A DNA stretch of 64,000 nt from Pelecanus crispus (lineage: Eukaryota; Chordata; Aves; Pelecaniformes; Pelecanidae), in the NCBI RefSeq assembly GCF_030463565.1, contig NC_134656.1, positions 7,240,501 through 7,304,500 of the forward strand, given 5' to 3'. Shown here one piece after another: positions 12,703 to 24,910 of the stretch. The notes beneath the pieces are model-generated. The model saw only the letters and a list, made by a program, of their open reading frames with translations, had not been told where the DNA came from and ran no database searches. Made by a program: the position numbers and the translations under genes. Positions within the stretch are counted from its first letter, which is position 1. Every line of letters begins with the position of its first letter.

Positions 12703-14875
12703 AAGAGAAATACAATCTTTTTTCTCTTGATAGAAAGTCACTGCCCTATGAAAATTTGCTTTTGTTTCCAATGTAATTTCCATTTCTTCTAGCTTTTGAT
12801 TTAAAATTTAGGTTTTTGTAGTTATTAACATTGTAACAGAATTTATGACATATCTGGTTTATAACTAAGATACCTTTTTTAACAACAAAAGGACATATGC
12901 ATTTTAGGCAATAACAATATGATAGAATTATCAAATTGCCTGCCAGATCATCCATAATAAGGCTAAATTATATGAATCAGTGGTGGAAACAATGTTTGCA
13001 TTGTTATTACACCCACAAGTCTACTTGTGTATGCTCTCAGTTGTATATGCTTGTATATGATTTCAGTTCAACTTAGCTTGCTTAGTCGAAAGAAAAAAGC
13101 CCATGCTTTCTGATCTAAATGCAGTTAGCAGAAGAGAACAATTGCTCATTAATAAAAGCTTTTTAGTATTGAACTATGCAACTGTCACTTTGTATACAAA
13201 TGCACACATGCTTCCAAATTTAGCATTCTCAGTGCACTTTTTTCTGCTTCATCTAGTCTGATTTTAATCAAAGGGAACTACTTTGATTTCATAAATAATC
13301 CAGTATGGTGTCTTACTGACCAATTGCATTTACCTAAGTTGATTTAAAAAGTTAACTTCTGTGCACTCCAAAGTATTTTAGCCTATATGAAGTTTCTCAG
13401 AGTTACTCCTATGCATGCACCTGCTTTTTTGGCAGGAATAGTAATGACACACCAGCAGATGAACTCTGGCCACGCAGTCATAGGTTTATTTATAGCAATG
13501 GCGGGTTTGTGCCAGTTGTATACATGGATTATTGATTTTTTTTGTTTAGATCTCATCCTGTGAAGTTCCCATGTGCTACGCATGGCATTAAACAGGGAAG
13601 CAGTGTCAAATAGTACTTAGGAAATGGGGTGAATTATTTGTCTGTTCAGCTATCATTTGAGTAACGATAGCTATCAGTACAGAGAAGGGGAATAGCTGAG
13701 AGACTGCATTTTATGCATAAGGTTAAAAACACTTTGGCATGGCTGGCAAGGAGGCACAGAATAGCAATCAAATGACCAAAAGAGCATCTTCTAGTCAGAT
13801 TTTTTTTGTGACTGCCTGCTGCAATAGATGTCACAGGGAGCAGCGTGGTGTCCCCATAAACTTAAATAAACTTGAGAGAGGAAAGTTGATTTTAGAGAAT
13901 TTTAGTTGATTTTGCTTAAAAAATCTGTTTTAAGACTGCTTTGGTGTCCACAGATGGACACTCTGCCCATCTTTGCTCTTCCCCTCCCCCAGAGCTGAAT
14001 GATCAGGTCATTGCGTGATGCAGGAGTTGGTATTCTCCCTTGTTTTGTGCTTTTAAGTAGCACCTGCTTTCACGATTTTGGTACTGAGAAAGATACTTGT
14101 GTCTTTCAGAAGAAGCAGGCTGGGCTCATGGGTATCTGTTTAAAATGGGAAGACCTCTGGCCTCTGTCCCAAGACTATCAGTGTGGTATGCTCTGACTCC
14201 TGAATGAAAAATGCCAGGACCAACCTGGTGAGGAAATAGCTTTTTCTTAAACCCCCAGTCTTTTCCTAGGCTACACAATTTTCCTTTGTGAATCAAAATA
14301 AAATTAACCACCACCAAAAAACCCCAACCACTCCCCCACCCCCTAATTTATTAACATATACCTAATCTCTTTGGACATTCAAAAGCTTGTGCCAGGCCTA
14401 CCCAAATTTTCTTCTTTGCACTCCTCCAACTTTATGCAATTTACATGGCTCATCACCATAAATTAAATCATTTGTTGATTTACTTTGCCCATGTTCTCTT
14501 AGAAAAACTGGATGATTAATACCCTTTAAATCTTGTTTAAGCATTAGACTTTCATAAATCTATGCAAATGCTTTTCATTACTGGAATTGTACTACAGTTG
14601 TGGTAGCTGGTTTCTCAAATGAGGGATATGGAGGTGGTTAATGGTGCCTGTGATAGCTTTTGTGGAATACATGATCACAGCTACTGATTACATATTCTTG
14701 ACTCAGAAGGAAATGCAAAGCTGTAGAGTCACAAAGGCAAGAACTAAGGCCCCGCCACCTCATACCTGGCTGCAAAGCTGGACATACAGTAACAGAGTCT
14801 ACAGAACACCACTTTCTTTTAAGTTTAGGAGCATCTTTATATGGTAAAGAACAACCTTTGTGTTATATAACGTGC

Positions 14876-15443
14876 TGTCCTGGTTTCGGTTGGGATAGAG
14901 TTAATTTTCTTCCTAGTAGCAGGCATAGTGCTGTGTTTTGGATTTAGGATGAGAAGAATGTTGATAACACGCTGATGTTTTAGTTGTTGCTGAGTACTGC
15001 TTATGCTAGTCAAGGACTTTTCAGCTTCCCATGCTCTGCCAGGTACACAAGAAACTGGGAGGGGGCACAGCCAGAATAGTTGATCCAAACTGACCAAAGG
15101 GCTATCCCATACTATACGGCGTCATGCTCAGTATAGAAACTGGGGGGGTTGGCCGGGGAGCAGCGATCGCTGCTTGGGAACTGTCTGGGTATGGGTTGGC
15201 AGGTGGTGAGCAATTGCATTGTGCATCTCTTGCTTTGTATATTGTTATTATTATTATCATTATTATATTGTTATTATTATCATTACCATTTTACTTTATT
15301 TCAATTATTAAACTGTTCTTATCTCAACCCAGGAGTGTTTCTCACTCTTACTCCTCTGATTCTCTCCCCCATCCCATCGGGGCAGGGGGAGTGAGCGAGC
15401 GGCTGCGTGGTGCTGAGCTGCTGGCTGGGGCTAAACCATGACA
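14876..15443 (+). mobile_element. Solo LTR 1 of an avian endogenous retrovirus (ERVL-type)
   Basis: A 568-bp element starting TGTCCTGG and ending CATGACA, the TG...CA ends of a retroviral LTR. It contains a TATA-like CAGTATAGAAACTG, an ATT/ATC-rich stretch, and ATTAAA before the 3' part. The flanks are cgtgc on the left and catgc on the right, a 5-bp target-site duplication with one difference of the CpG-to-CpA kind. No gag, pol or env sequence adjoins it, so it is a solo LTR left by recombination. The same family recurs at 20215-20779 and 50380-50952. Five-bp duplications are usual for ERVL (class III) elements; that class is inferred. Reading frames inside it are artefacts. Confidence 0.93.
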
Positions 15444-17779
15444 CATGCCTTTATGATTAAATAGATGTTCTATTACATAAACACAAAAATATAATGCAGG
15501 ATACTTTATTATGACATTAGTCCAGTGCTTGGTTTAATTTTTGTACATCAAGTTGTATATGCAAACCCATTAATTGCTTTCTTATGTATGAAGGTAAGTT
15601 TACTGCATGCCTCATGTTTGGTCCTGCCTCCTGGTTTGTTTTACCATAAGTTTTGAATTCCCAGTCTACCTAAATTGCTTTCATGCAGAGAAATCTGAAA
15701 ACAAAAGATTATCTTTATTTACTGTCCGTATACCCCTTAAGAACTTCAAATTACAAGTCCTTGATTTAGAGCACATTTCCAAGTACATGCTGTACAATTT
15801 TAAGATTACTAAAGTAAAATCTTTTCACAGGTATCACATAATTGACAGCAATGAAGAGGCAGGCAATAAAAGGCTACAAGGATTGGTCTGGTGTTTTGCC
15901 AAAATGAAGAGGAAGTTCAGCCTCATTTTGAGACAAGTGTTTTGTGAAGAGGTGCTTTGTTCTTAAAGGCTGAAGACAGTAGCACGTAGGCTTTCTGAAA
16001 TAAGACGGTAACAATGATGCAGACAGAATCTGTACTAATTAGCTGCAGACTCTTGATTTTAGTTAATGGTTCTTACCTGCTGATATGCACCAAAGGTATC
16101 CACCCTCAGATCTTGTCCTCTCCCATGTCTCAACGTCACTGCATGCCTCCAGTGGCTATTTTGCACAGCTGTTCAGACTTTAATTTCCCATCCAGCTTTC
16201 TCTTGCCTCTCTTTTTTGCCTAATATTTTCTTAGATGTGTTGATCCTGGTGGTGATGAAAATCTGAATTGCAATGACTCGTGGAACTAGCTCATTGTATG
16301 TTGGGACTCTGGCCTACTGGCAGTGCTCTAGCTCCAGGTCTCCCAGCATTTGGGCCATCCCAGAACCAGATTTTCTCTATGATCTCAGAGGTGTTGGCAT
16401 AACTGGAAGGGGTAGAGATGCCTCTGCCTAACCCTTTCCTTCATACATACATTTCATAAAAATGCAACTTTGAAACTTTTTAACTATTTTGTTTCAAATT
16501 TGGGAAGGTCAAGGTCTACAAGGTTGGATAGAAATTCACTGTCTTTCAGTGAGGCAGAGATAAAAAGACTCTTTAGTTCCCCAAGCAAGTTATTTCAAAA
16601 AATTGTGCTCCTTCTCTATTTTTTTCCTGAATATGGAATTTTGTGTGACTGCTTACCTTGACAAAAGTAGCAATTAGGTAAAAACATTTAGTGTGCTAAC
16701 TTTTAGCAGTCCCTGTCAGCTCCCTCTGTAGCTGAAGAAAGATGTTCCTGGCATAGATATGGTGAAGCAGTGGCCTAATTTGACTTTTCTAGACAGTGAG
16801 TGAAAGAGTCTCATCCTCTTCAGTGACTGCTGAAGAGGAAATTCCTTGCCTGCAACATTAGCCTTTGGGAATACTCACCACTATTCAATAAGGTATCATA
16901 AAAAGAGAAAAAGAGTTAAATACACTCAGAGCTGAAGAAATCCTGATATGACCCTCACAGCTGTGTGCTAATGGCAGAGGAAGTACTCTGTTTCTTAATA
17001 CACTTATTCTGAATCACACTTGGATCCTTTTCTCAGCATGCACTCGAGCAGCTTTAAGTCATACACACCAACACTCATGCAAAACTCTGTTAAGGTGTAA
17101 TATGAACCCCTAATGAAATGAGTGCTAATAGGCCCTCGCTGCCTTTTCTCATCACAGGAAATAACTGTTTAGACTGATTCTCCCAGCTGCACCTTTTCAC
17201 TGCTTTGATTATCAGCTCGCTCAGTAAAATGGCCCCTTTGGGGAAGGTTGTTTCAGTAGCACAGCTTTTGAAGGTGGAGAGGCACTGCAATTGCTACCCA
17301 ACTGCTTGTATAAAATGGGTCCGTGTTGAGCGTGCAAACTTGAATGGGAGCATGTGTAATAGCAGGTGCATATAGGCAGGAGGTCTGGAGTTGTTCTGCC
17401 TCACCTACAGTTTCTTGTACTTCTATGCATATGTAAGTCTGAAGAGATGTTAATTTCTCAGGATGTCTGTAGGTTTACCTGTGCTTAAATGTTAATTCAA
17501 GTTAAGTTAGTGATTTTGAATAGCTGGAAGTGTTTCTGATTCAGTGTATGGGCATTTATTTTAAAAACCCAAACCTTCATCCTGTTAATTTAAACTATAC
17601 TCCTTGTTACATCAGTTAATACCTGGTTATGATATTTATATGTCAATACAGAGTAGTCTCAAGTCCATTATGTTTGGCCTCTGGATTTATAGTTCAGTTG
17701 CAGCTTATCTCCAATGTGTGTCCTTACGATTGTAGTGATTATATCAGTAATGTGTTGAAAGTGTTGTGCTGCTTATTAT
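15444..17779. other. Unannotated spacer between solo LTR 1 and CR1
   Basis: AT-rich DNA with only short open frames (up to about 119 codons at 15607-15966, no recognisable family). No repeat or RNA gene recognised. Confidence 0.55.
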
Positions 17780-18445
17780 AAAATCATAGAATCGTTTAGG
17801 TTGGAAAAGACCTTTAAGATCATCCAGTCCAACCATTAACCTACACTACCAAGTCCACACTAAACCAATCAAGGGTAGACTAGACTAAACCATGTCCCGG
17901 AGTGCCACGTCTGCCTGTTTTTCGAACACTTCCAGGGATGGGGACTCCACCACCTCTCTGGGCAGCCTGTTCCAATGCTTGACCACCCTTTCCATGAAGA
18001 ATTTTTTCCTAATAACCAACCTAAACCTCCCCTGGTGCAGCTTGAGCACATTTCCTCTCGTCCTATCGCTAACCACATGGGAGAAGAGCCCAACACCCAC
18101 CTCACTACACCCTCCTTTCAGGTAGTTGTAGAGAGCGAGAAGGTCTCCCCTCATCCTCCTCTTCTCCAAGCTAAACAACCCCAGCTCCCTCAGCTGCTCC
18201 TCATAAGGCCTGTGCTCCAGACCCTTCACCAGCTTCGTTGCCCTTCTCTGAACACGCTTCAGCACCTCAATGTCTTTCTTGTATTGAGGGGCCCAAAACT
18301 GGACATAGTATTCCATGTGTGGCCTCACCAGCGCAGAGTACAGGGGGACAATCACCTCCCTGCTCCTGCTGGCCACACTATTCCTGATACAAGCCAGGAT
18401 GCTGTTGGCCTTCTTGGCCACCTGGGCGCACTGCTGGCTCAAATT
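17780..18445 (-). mobile_element. CR1 LINE, 5'-truncated, with long open ORF2 C-terminus
   Basis: A minus-strand CR1 non-LTR retrotransposon. Its 3' end, read on the plus strand, is the familiar ATCATAGAATCG...GGTTGGAAAAGACC sequence with a single decayed ATTCTATG-type unit. From 18442 to 17885 a 185-codon frame stays open and encodes the C-terminal end of the CR1 reverse-transcriptase polyprotein (motifs [37 protein letters not shown]). The 5' break is near 18445, removing the endonuclease and most of the reverse transcriptase, so the copy cannot mobilise itself. An uninterrupted frame over 550 bp suggests a fairly recent insertion. Confidence 0.93.
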
Positions 18446-20214
18446 ATACCCATTACAGTGAATGGGGGCTGCTCTATATATTTTGATTTATTTCTAGAAT
18501 GCTCATTTCTGACCTTGAATCAGTAATAGATATGGAACAAACCAAAATTGCATCAGTTAAGCTTGAAGGTGAATACTGACTGTGTTTGTTACTAATGGAG
18601 ACAGTTTGACTGGTAGAATCCTGGATTTATGGATTTTCTAAGTAAGTCTTACTTCAGCAGTGCCTTCTTTGTAATCACAAGAAAGGAATAGCCTCAAAAG
18701 AAATCTGTGTGTTTTTTCATAAATAAAGAAATGAAAAGTGTGAAACAAGACAAAAAACCTTGGAAATTCATAACTGCTTAGGGCAGATACTTAGTTGTGG
18801 CACTATGAATATTCATGCCAGCAAAGTAACAGATAATAGATAGATTTCCATCACCTTCCCAGAACAAGGAGGTATGTCGTCTTCTGGTGCAGAGTCATAT
18901 AAAGGAGTAAGAATAGCGAGTAGATCTACTTTTGTCACTAGTGTTTCAGAATGATGTGAACATTATATAAATTTATCTTAACTCTTAAAAGTCCTGGTTC
19001 AAGTCTTCCTGATAAACTATATACTTCTGCCCCATTGAGTAATACAGCATTGCACAAACACCAAATTTACTGTGTTCCAGTTTTTATGTTTCTGTTTCAG
19101 AGACATTTCCAACTCACCTGTGCTATACAAGCCTCCCTGTATCAGGCAGGCTTAGGGGTACTTTGCATAGCACTGAGTCAGCGGGTGTGATGGAAATACA
19201 CCTTTTACTCAAATCAGCACCGGTGCCAGTAGCAAGGTCCTGTGTTGGTACCTTACCCAGTGATTTTAGGTTGACTCTAACATATTATGAGTGATGAATG
19301 AGCATAGTCCTGTGCTACTTAAATTGCTTATGAAATATATAATGACTGCGATGATGTTAAGGTGGTGGCTGGTTATGAAAAGTGGATTTGGAGCAAGCTT
19401 CCCTATACTTGTTATTTCTGGAAAAAATAATTTTAAACAAGAATAATAAAAAAAAGCTTGTTTTCCTAGCAGATTTAGAGCATCAAATGTTTTTCTCTTT
19501 GGAGCAAATCTGATACAGCTTATTTTCATTCATCAGTGTAAAGTTTGACTTGCAGCTGTGATGCCGTGCTGCTCCCAGTGTAGTGAGCTTCCCCTGTGCA
19601 AATAGGCTTCACCTGTAGGTCTGGCCTTAAGAATCTGCTTTATCTTCCTTCCTCAATGCCTCTGTCCACTTAATGTATGTTATTAATTGAACCACTTAAA
19701 AACAAGGCTGTGTTTTGACCTTTTAAGTTTTAACCTTCAAAACTGAGCAGAACAGCACCATCTGAATGTTCCTCACAGAGATATATATGGACAGGAATTT
19801 TTATTAGTCGTCTTTGAAAGCTGTTTCCTCTGTCTTCCACCTGAAAGCCTATGAACACGGGCATTGTGTTATAGTTGTGATAAAAACTTAGGTCAATGCC
19901 TGTACCCAGAGCTGTTCTGAAGAGGGAACACCAGAGAGCCTTGTTGTGGCTTGGTAGCAACATTTACAGTGATATTTGGAGCTGACCTTCAGATTGCTAA
20001 TACAAGCTATGTGAGCCCTGCTGCTCTGCACCCTGTAGCCCACTGAATGCTGTCCAAATTTCTACGCCTTATTCAGAGCAGATCATCTTATATCAATCTG
20101 TCTGAGTGCAGCTTGCCTCTACTCTTGGATGGTGGAACAGGAAGGAACAAGCTCTTCTGGAACTGTTGCACCTGCTGTACCCATGCTGGGTGTCTCAGTG
20201 CCCAGGTTACCTGG
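18446..20214. other. Unannotated spacer between CR1 and solo LTR 2
   Basis: AT-rich DNA. No coding motif, RNA gene or further transposon recognised. Confidence 0.55.
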
Positions 20215-20779
20215 TGTTGTGGTTTAGCCCCAGCCCGCAGCTCAGCACCACGCAGCCGCTCGCTCACTCCCCCTACCCTGATGGGATGGGGGAGAGAATC
20301 AGAGGAGTAAGAGTGAGAAACATTCCTGGGGTGAGATAAGAACAGTTTAATAATTGAAATAAAGTAAAATAGTAATGATAATAATAACAAAATAATAATG
20401 ATAATAATAATAACAATATACAAAGCAAGTGATGCACAATGCAATTGCTCACCACCTGCCAACCCATACCCAGACAGCTCCCAAGCAGCGATCGCTGCTC
20501 CCCGGCCAACCCCCCCAGTTTCTATACTGAGCATGACGCCATATGGTATGGAATAGCCCTTTGGTCCGTTTGGATCAACTATTCTGGCTGTGCCCCCTCC
20601 CAGCTTCTTGTGCACCTGGCAGAGCATGGGAAGCTGAAAAGTCCTTGACTAGCATAAGCAGTACTTAGCAACAACTAAAACATCAGTGTGTTATCAACTT
20701 TCGTCTCATAAATCCAAAGCACAGCACTATGCCTGCTACTAGGAAGAAAATTAACTCTATCCCAGCCGAAACCAGGACA
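20215..20779 (-). mobile_element. Solo LTR 2, same family, opposite orientation
   Basis: A 565-bp copy of the same LTR on the minus strand, flanked on both sides by the perfect 5-bp duplication cctgg (20210-20214 and 20780-20784). By eye it differs from LTR 1 at only about 20 positions, and both share the variant reading GAATAGTTGATCC, so these two copies come from a close sublineage. There is no internal retroviral sequence. An open frame of about 180 codons running through it is a by-product of the repetitive, stop-poor sequence, not a gene. Confidence 0.94.
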
Positions 20780-20784
20780 CCTGG

Positions 20785-23700
20785 TTTCTCTCATACTATC
20801 TCAGAGGTGTGGAACTGAGACTGGGCTGGGTTTCCCAGCAAAGAGGTTTCCAATGTATGTTGTGAAGCAGTATTCCTCTGTGGGTGAGCTTCAAAATCAC
20901 CTTAATGGTTTAGGTATAGCTACCAAACCAAGCAGCTAGCCCTGGGCCCAAACTAGGCTTCAACAAATAGAAGCATCTTGTTTTAGTGAAGAGGTAATCA
21001 AGGTATTTGTACTAATGGCTCTACTGATAACCTTGGTTGGCTGCAGAATTCTGTGCCTGGGCTTTGTTATTTATCCATTAGCAAAAATGCTTTCAATTAT
21101 AAAATATTTAGACACTTATTGATGGGAAAATTGCATGCATAGTGCTGAATTTCTTATGAAAGAGGCAAATCTGGCTGTAATTTGCAGAATATGCTGTGTT
21201 GAGTTGACTTAGCGGGATAACTCGTGCTCCTGTGAATGCAAAAATTTGTCTGAATATATGAGGGTTTTCTAACAAGTCTTTGAGCAAATGGTAATCCTAA
21301 TAGTGAATGAATACTAACTAATACTAATGCCTGATTTTCTTGCAGAAAAACTGAAACAATAAATCCATATAAATGGCACCTTCAGATGAAAAGGATATTA
21401 TCTCAGTCTGCCATTTCTCATACTATCTAGGGGACAACTGCATATGTCTTGTTCAGCCCAGCACTCTTACCGAGGAAGAAACATTTCTTCTTATGAACAG
21501 ATTATACATTAGCTTAATAGTAACAACTCTGAAGGTGTCCACATTTCACTGCGACTATAAACAGGAGCAGATTCTCAGCAGATAGAAACGTTGCTCTCGT
21601 TACTAGCATATGTTAAGGACTACTACCCTGTACTAGCATGTGTTGCTGTGGTGTCTTTGTTCTGCTGTATGTACACATCTATAGGATGCACTGCTGGGAA
21701 ATGATACTGTTTGTGGGGGGTTCTGCTGATGTTCCAGTCCTTGTGTGTCTCTTAGATGAGCCCTGACTTGAGTCTCAGCTCTGTCCCTAAGGATGGCTGA
21801 ACAGCAGTTCCAGGACTCCCTTCTCAGCAAAGCTTTAAGACCTGGCCCACAGCAAGTGATTGCAGTGATATTTCCTTAGAGTGCAGTCCTGTTCTTGCCT
21901 TCACTTCCATTTCACACCTGGAGTTGTAGCTGTTAGTATTCATTCACTATCTCCTATTTTGGGGTTCAGTCCCATGTAGACTGTTTCTTTCCCTTCCCAT
22001 CACAGACAGGCTTGTGATGGCTACCGTACTGGCTCCGTGCAGGAGACTGTACCGTGGATTTCCAAGGTATGAGTTAGAGCTAGGAATCTGGAACTGGGGC
22101 TGGACAAACCCACCATCCATCTCCATGGATAACGTGTGGGGAGCCGCCACACCTTCAACGGCTGGTGCCAGAAAGTGAGAGAGATCTTTGAGGGATTTTA
22201 TGGATTCTCTTTCCGTTGTGTTTGCATGTGGGACGGAGACGTCTGGCTTTTTTGCTCATTTTTGTGTAGCTCTGTGGAAAGCACGTAGAATTAGGATGGT
22301 TTTGCCCAGTGTTAGACTCTATTTCTAGTTTTGTGAACCAGACCACCAGAACTGTGGTTTGACATGGCATGGTGCTCTGATAGAAGCAAACACGATTCTA
22401 AGTGATGTCTTCAGATTGTTTTATTCAACAGGTGTATGTTTTGCTTAAAGGCAAAGCACAGTGTGAATCAGTCTCATCTAAAATCACTGTTAAAAAGAGA
22501 AATAAGTAGGACATCGGGTACAATAAAAGCTAAATACACAATAACCTGAGGCAGAATATCATGGCAAACCGTGCTCCAGAGTATAAGGGTACATAACACT
22601 GACAACAGGTAGAGTTTTTTACAACAAGTAGGTACAGTCTTTCCACACCACAAAAGGCCAGTTGTGTGGTTTCTATGCTGATTTGTTTCAGTTCATCTTG
22701 ATGTGCCACATCAGGTGTTGCAGACGTAAGACAGGCTGAGCTAACAGAACAGATCTTAGTACTGCCGAACTGTAATTTGTGAGACACAGATAAGGCTGAA
22801 AGCATTCAGGTTTAGCTTACTTGCCAGTTGTTGGGATTTTCTCTGCTCTCCACCTGAAACGTGGGAGAATTTTCATCTGTGCCTGTTCTGCCACGTGCTC
22901 CACAGTGACCCGGGTGGTTTTTTTAGTTCAGTATTTTTAAAAATAAGGGTTATGAGATTAGGTAAGTGTTGGAACAGTGGGAGTGTTGGGAAGGTGGAAG
23001 TCTGGAGGATGGGATTATGGGAGGAAATGAGAACTTGATTAGGGAATTTAGGGGATGATCAGAAGGCAAGGGAAATAGGGAGCATAAGGTTGGTTTGGGC
23101 TGATGGGCAGAGTGTGGCTAGAGCACAGGAACAGATGGTTCTTGGCCCCATGAAAATTATATACTCCATAGGACTGGGAAGTTAGGTCGCTCCCTACATA
23201 GGTTGTAGGATGCTGAGAATAAAACACAGTCAAACACGGGCCAATATTTGCAAACTGTGGGACTTGTCTTCCCTGCGGACAGTCAGAGATGGGTTCTGGA
23301 GCCAGTAGCAGTGAAACATTATCAGCCTGGGCTGTACCAGGACTAGTGTGTGAATGCAGAACTGGAGGCAGAGTAAATTGGGAAGCTCTGGTCTGGATAC
23401 CTGTTCCTAAGCTGACAGAGGGGAGCCCCAGAAATAACAACAATCTAGAAACTCCACCTCTTAAGTAAAATGAGATCTTTTAGATGTTTAAAAGCAATAG
23501 AAAACCCCGAGAGTTTCAGGTTACTGCCTTTCTTAAAAGTGAGATACCAGAAAGGTGCTCAGTAGACTTCAGAATGGCTTAGAGTTTTCTTAGTTTGGCA
23601 CTGCCTGTGATGCTGCCTGGATGTTGCATTATATACAAATCGCGTCAGCCTTTGCTCATTTACAATATGCTATTTGAAGGCCACTTACATGGTTTATTCC

Positions 23701-24410
23701 TGCAAAAAGCAGAGGCAAAGACTAAATTATTGTAGCTGAAGTTGCGTGCTTTACATGCCACCAGTTTGCACACAGAATTTGAAAATGATTGCAAACAGCG
23801 TGTTGCTCTCTTGTTTCCAATGCAGGTGTGTCCATCCACAGAACTCAGTGGAAAGCTCTTTAAGTAAAAAGAGACTGACCCATGACTTATTTTTCTCAGT
23901 GTATAGAAGTCATTATCTGCCATACACATCTTATTTCTTCCAGGTACCTAACTTAGCCAAATGGATATCTCTAAAGCTTCCATGCAGCTTTTACACAAAG
24001 CTAAATTCAAACTGGTTTGCATTTTAGCTATTCCTTATGTTCAGATCTGTGTAGTCTTCAAAATTTTCTACGGATAGGTCTCATTGGTGACAATTTATCA
24101 GAAGGAGATTTCTGTGACTTATTTTTAACAACATACCAAATACTACATTGATCAGTGCATTCCAGTTAAAAAAAAAAATCGAGGGTATAATACTCCTGTA
24201 TCACAACAGGTATTGTAAATGCCTTCTTCATATGAGTCACTTCTATCAGGCAGCTGTTTAAGTCACACTATCACTGATACAGTAGCTCTTCCTTTTCACT
24301 TAACTGATTTCTACTGAAAGAGTATTTCAGTGCAAGAGGAATGTTTACTTTCACCTTTCAAAGATTTTACTTGGGTTCCTTTATAACAGGCAGCATAAAT
24401 GTCAATCTAT
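20785..24410. other. Unannotated sequence downstream of MC3R
   Basis: It follows MC3R in the direction of transcription. No other coding motif is seen. The 131-codon minus-strand frame at 23048-23443 looks like chance. Distal 3' UTR of MC3R could extend into the right-hand part. Confidence 0.5.
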
Positions 24411-24413
24411 TCT

Positions 24414-24419
24414 TTTAAT
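24414..24419 (-). terminator. Candidate poly(A) signal for MC3R
   Basis: The minus strand reads ATTAAA here, about 490 nt after the MC3R stop. I found no AATAAA on that strand between the stop and this point, so it is the nearest standard-type signal. Alternative, more distal signals exist (for example AATAAA on the minus strand near 22420), so this is only a plausible site. Confidence 0.25.
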
Positions 24420-24910
24420 AAAAGGTGGAGGCATGCAAGTAAGTGTAGAGCAATGCTGTTACCTGCTGGTGTTTTGATTTGTCTTGTAAGTGAACAGCTT
24501 TCCATAGAGGTTACTAATGGAATCTTTTAGAAAACACTGACTTGTTGATAGTGGCACAGAGATAAAGCAACAGGTACAAATGAATAGTAGAGAGAATATT
24601 ATTTCAGTCTCTCTAAGGTAGCATTCCCTTTCAGGATTCATTTTTCCAGTAAGTTTTTTAAGCTATTTTGTAAGCCACTCTGGATTTCCTTCTGTTATAA
24701 CTATTTAAATAATTTCAAATAATTTAGTGGAATCTGGTTTTCATTTTGAAAAGTATAAATCAAGGCATTAAGTGGAAGGTTAGTTTTTCTTTCCTGTGCC
24801 ATTCCTTCAAGCACTGCTTTTAAAGTGGAGCTGCTATGTGTCTGGATACATACATATTCATACACCTATTGTGCGTATCCTCTCTGTACTCTCAACACAA
24901 AACCAGATGT

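Larger units (their letters stand above)
1..14875. other. Intergenic sequence without a recognised gene
   Basis: Apart from the small repeats listed, I see no conserved domain, RNA gene or young transposon. Open frames here are short and unconvincing. The longest, a 170-codon minus-strand frame at 9163-9675, shows no motif. A plus-strand stretch at 7396-7475 has good splice-site context but is unsupported. CBLN4, a neighbour of MC3R in other vertebrates, was looked for and not seen. Confidence 0.6.

Noticed and set aside
17975..18526. 183-codon plus-strand frame across the CR1 copy
   Set aside because: It is the antisense of the CR1 ORF2 coding end.
20088..20627. 179-codon minus-strand frame with an Ile/Leu-rich hydrophobic run
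   Set aside because: It lies almost entirely within solo LTR 2, and the same frame appears in LTRs 1 and 3. The hydrophobic run is the ATT/ATC-rich part of the LTR, not a membrane segment.
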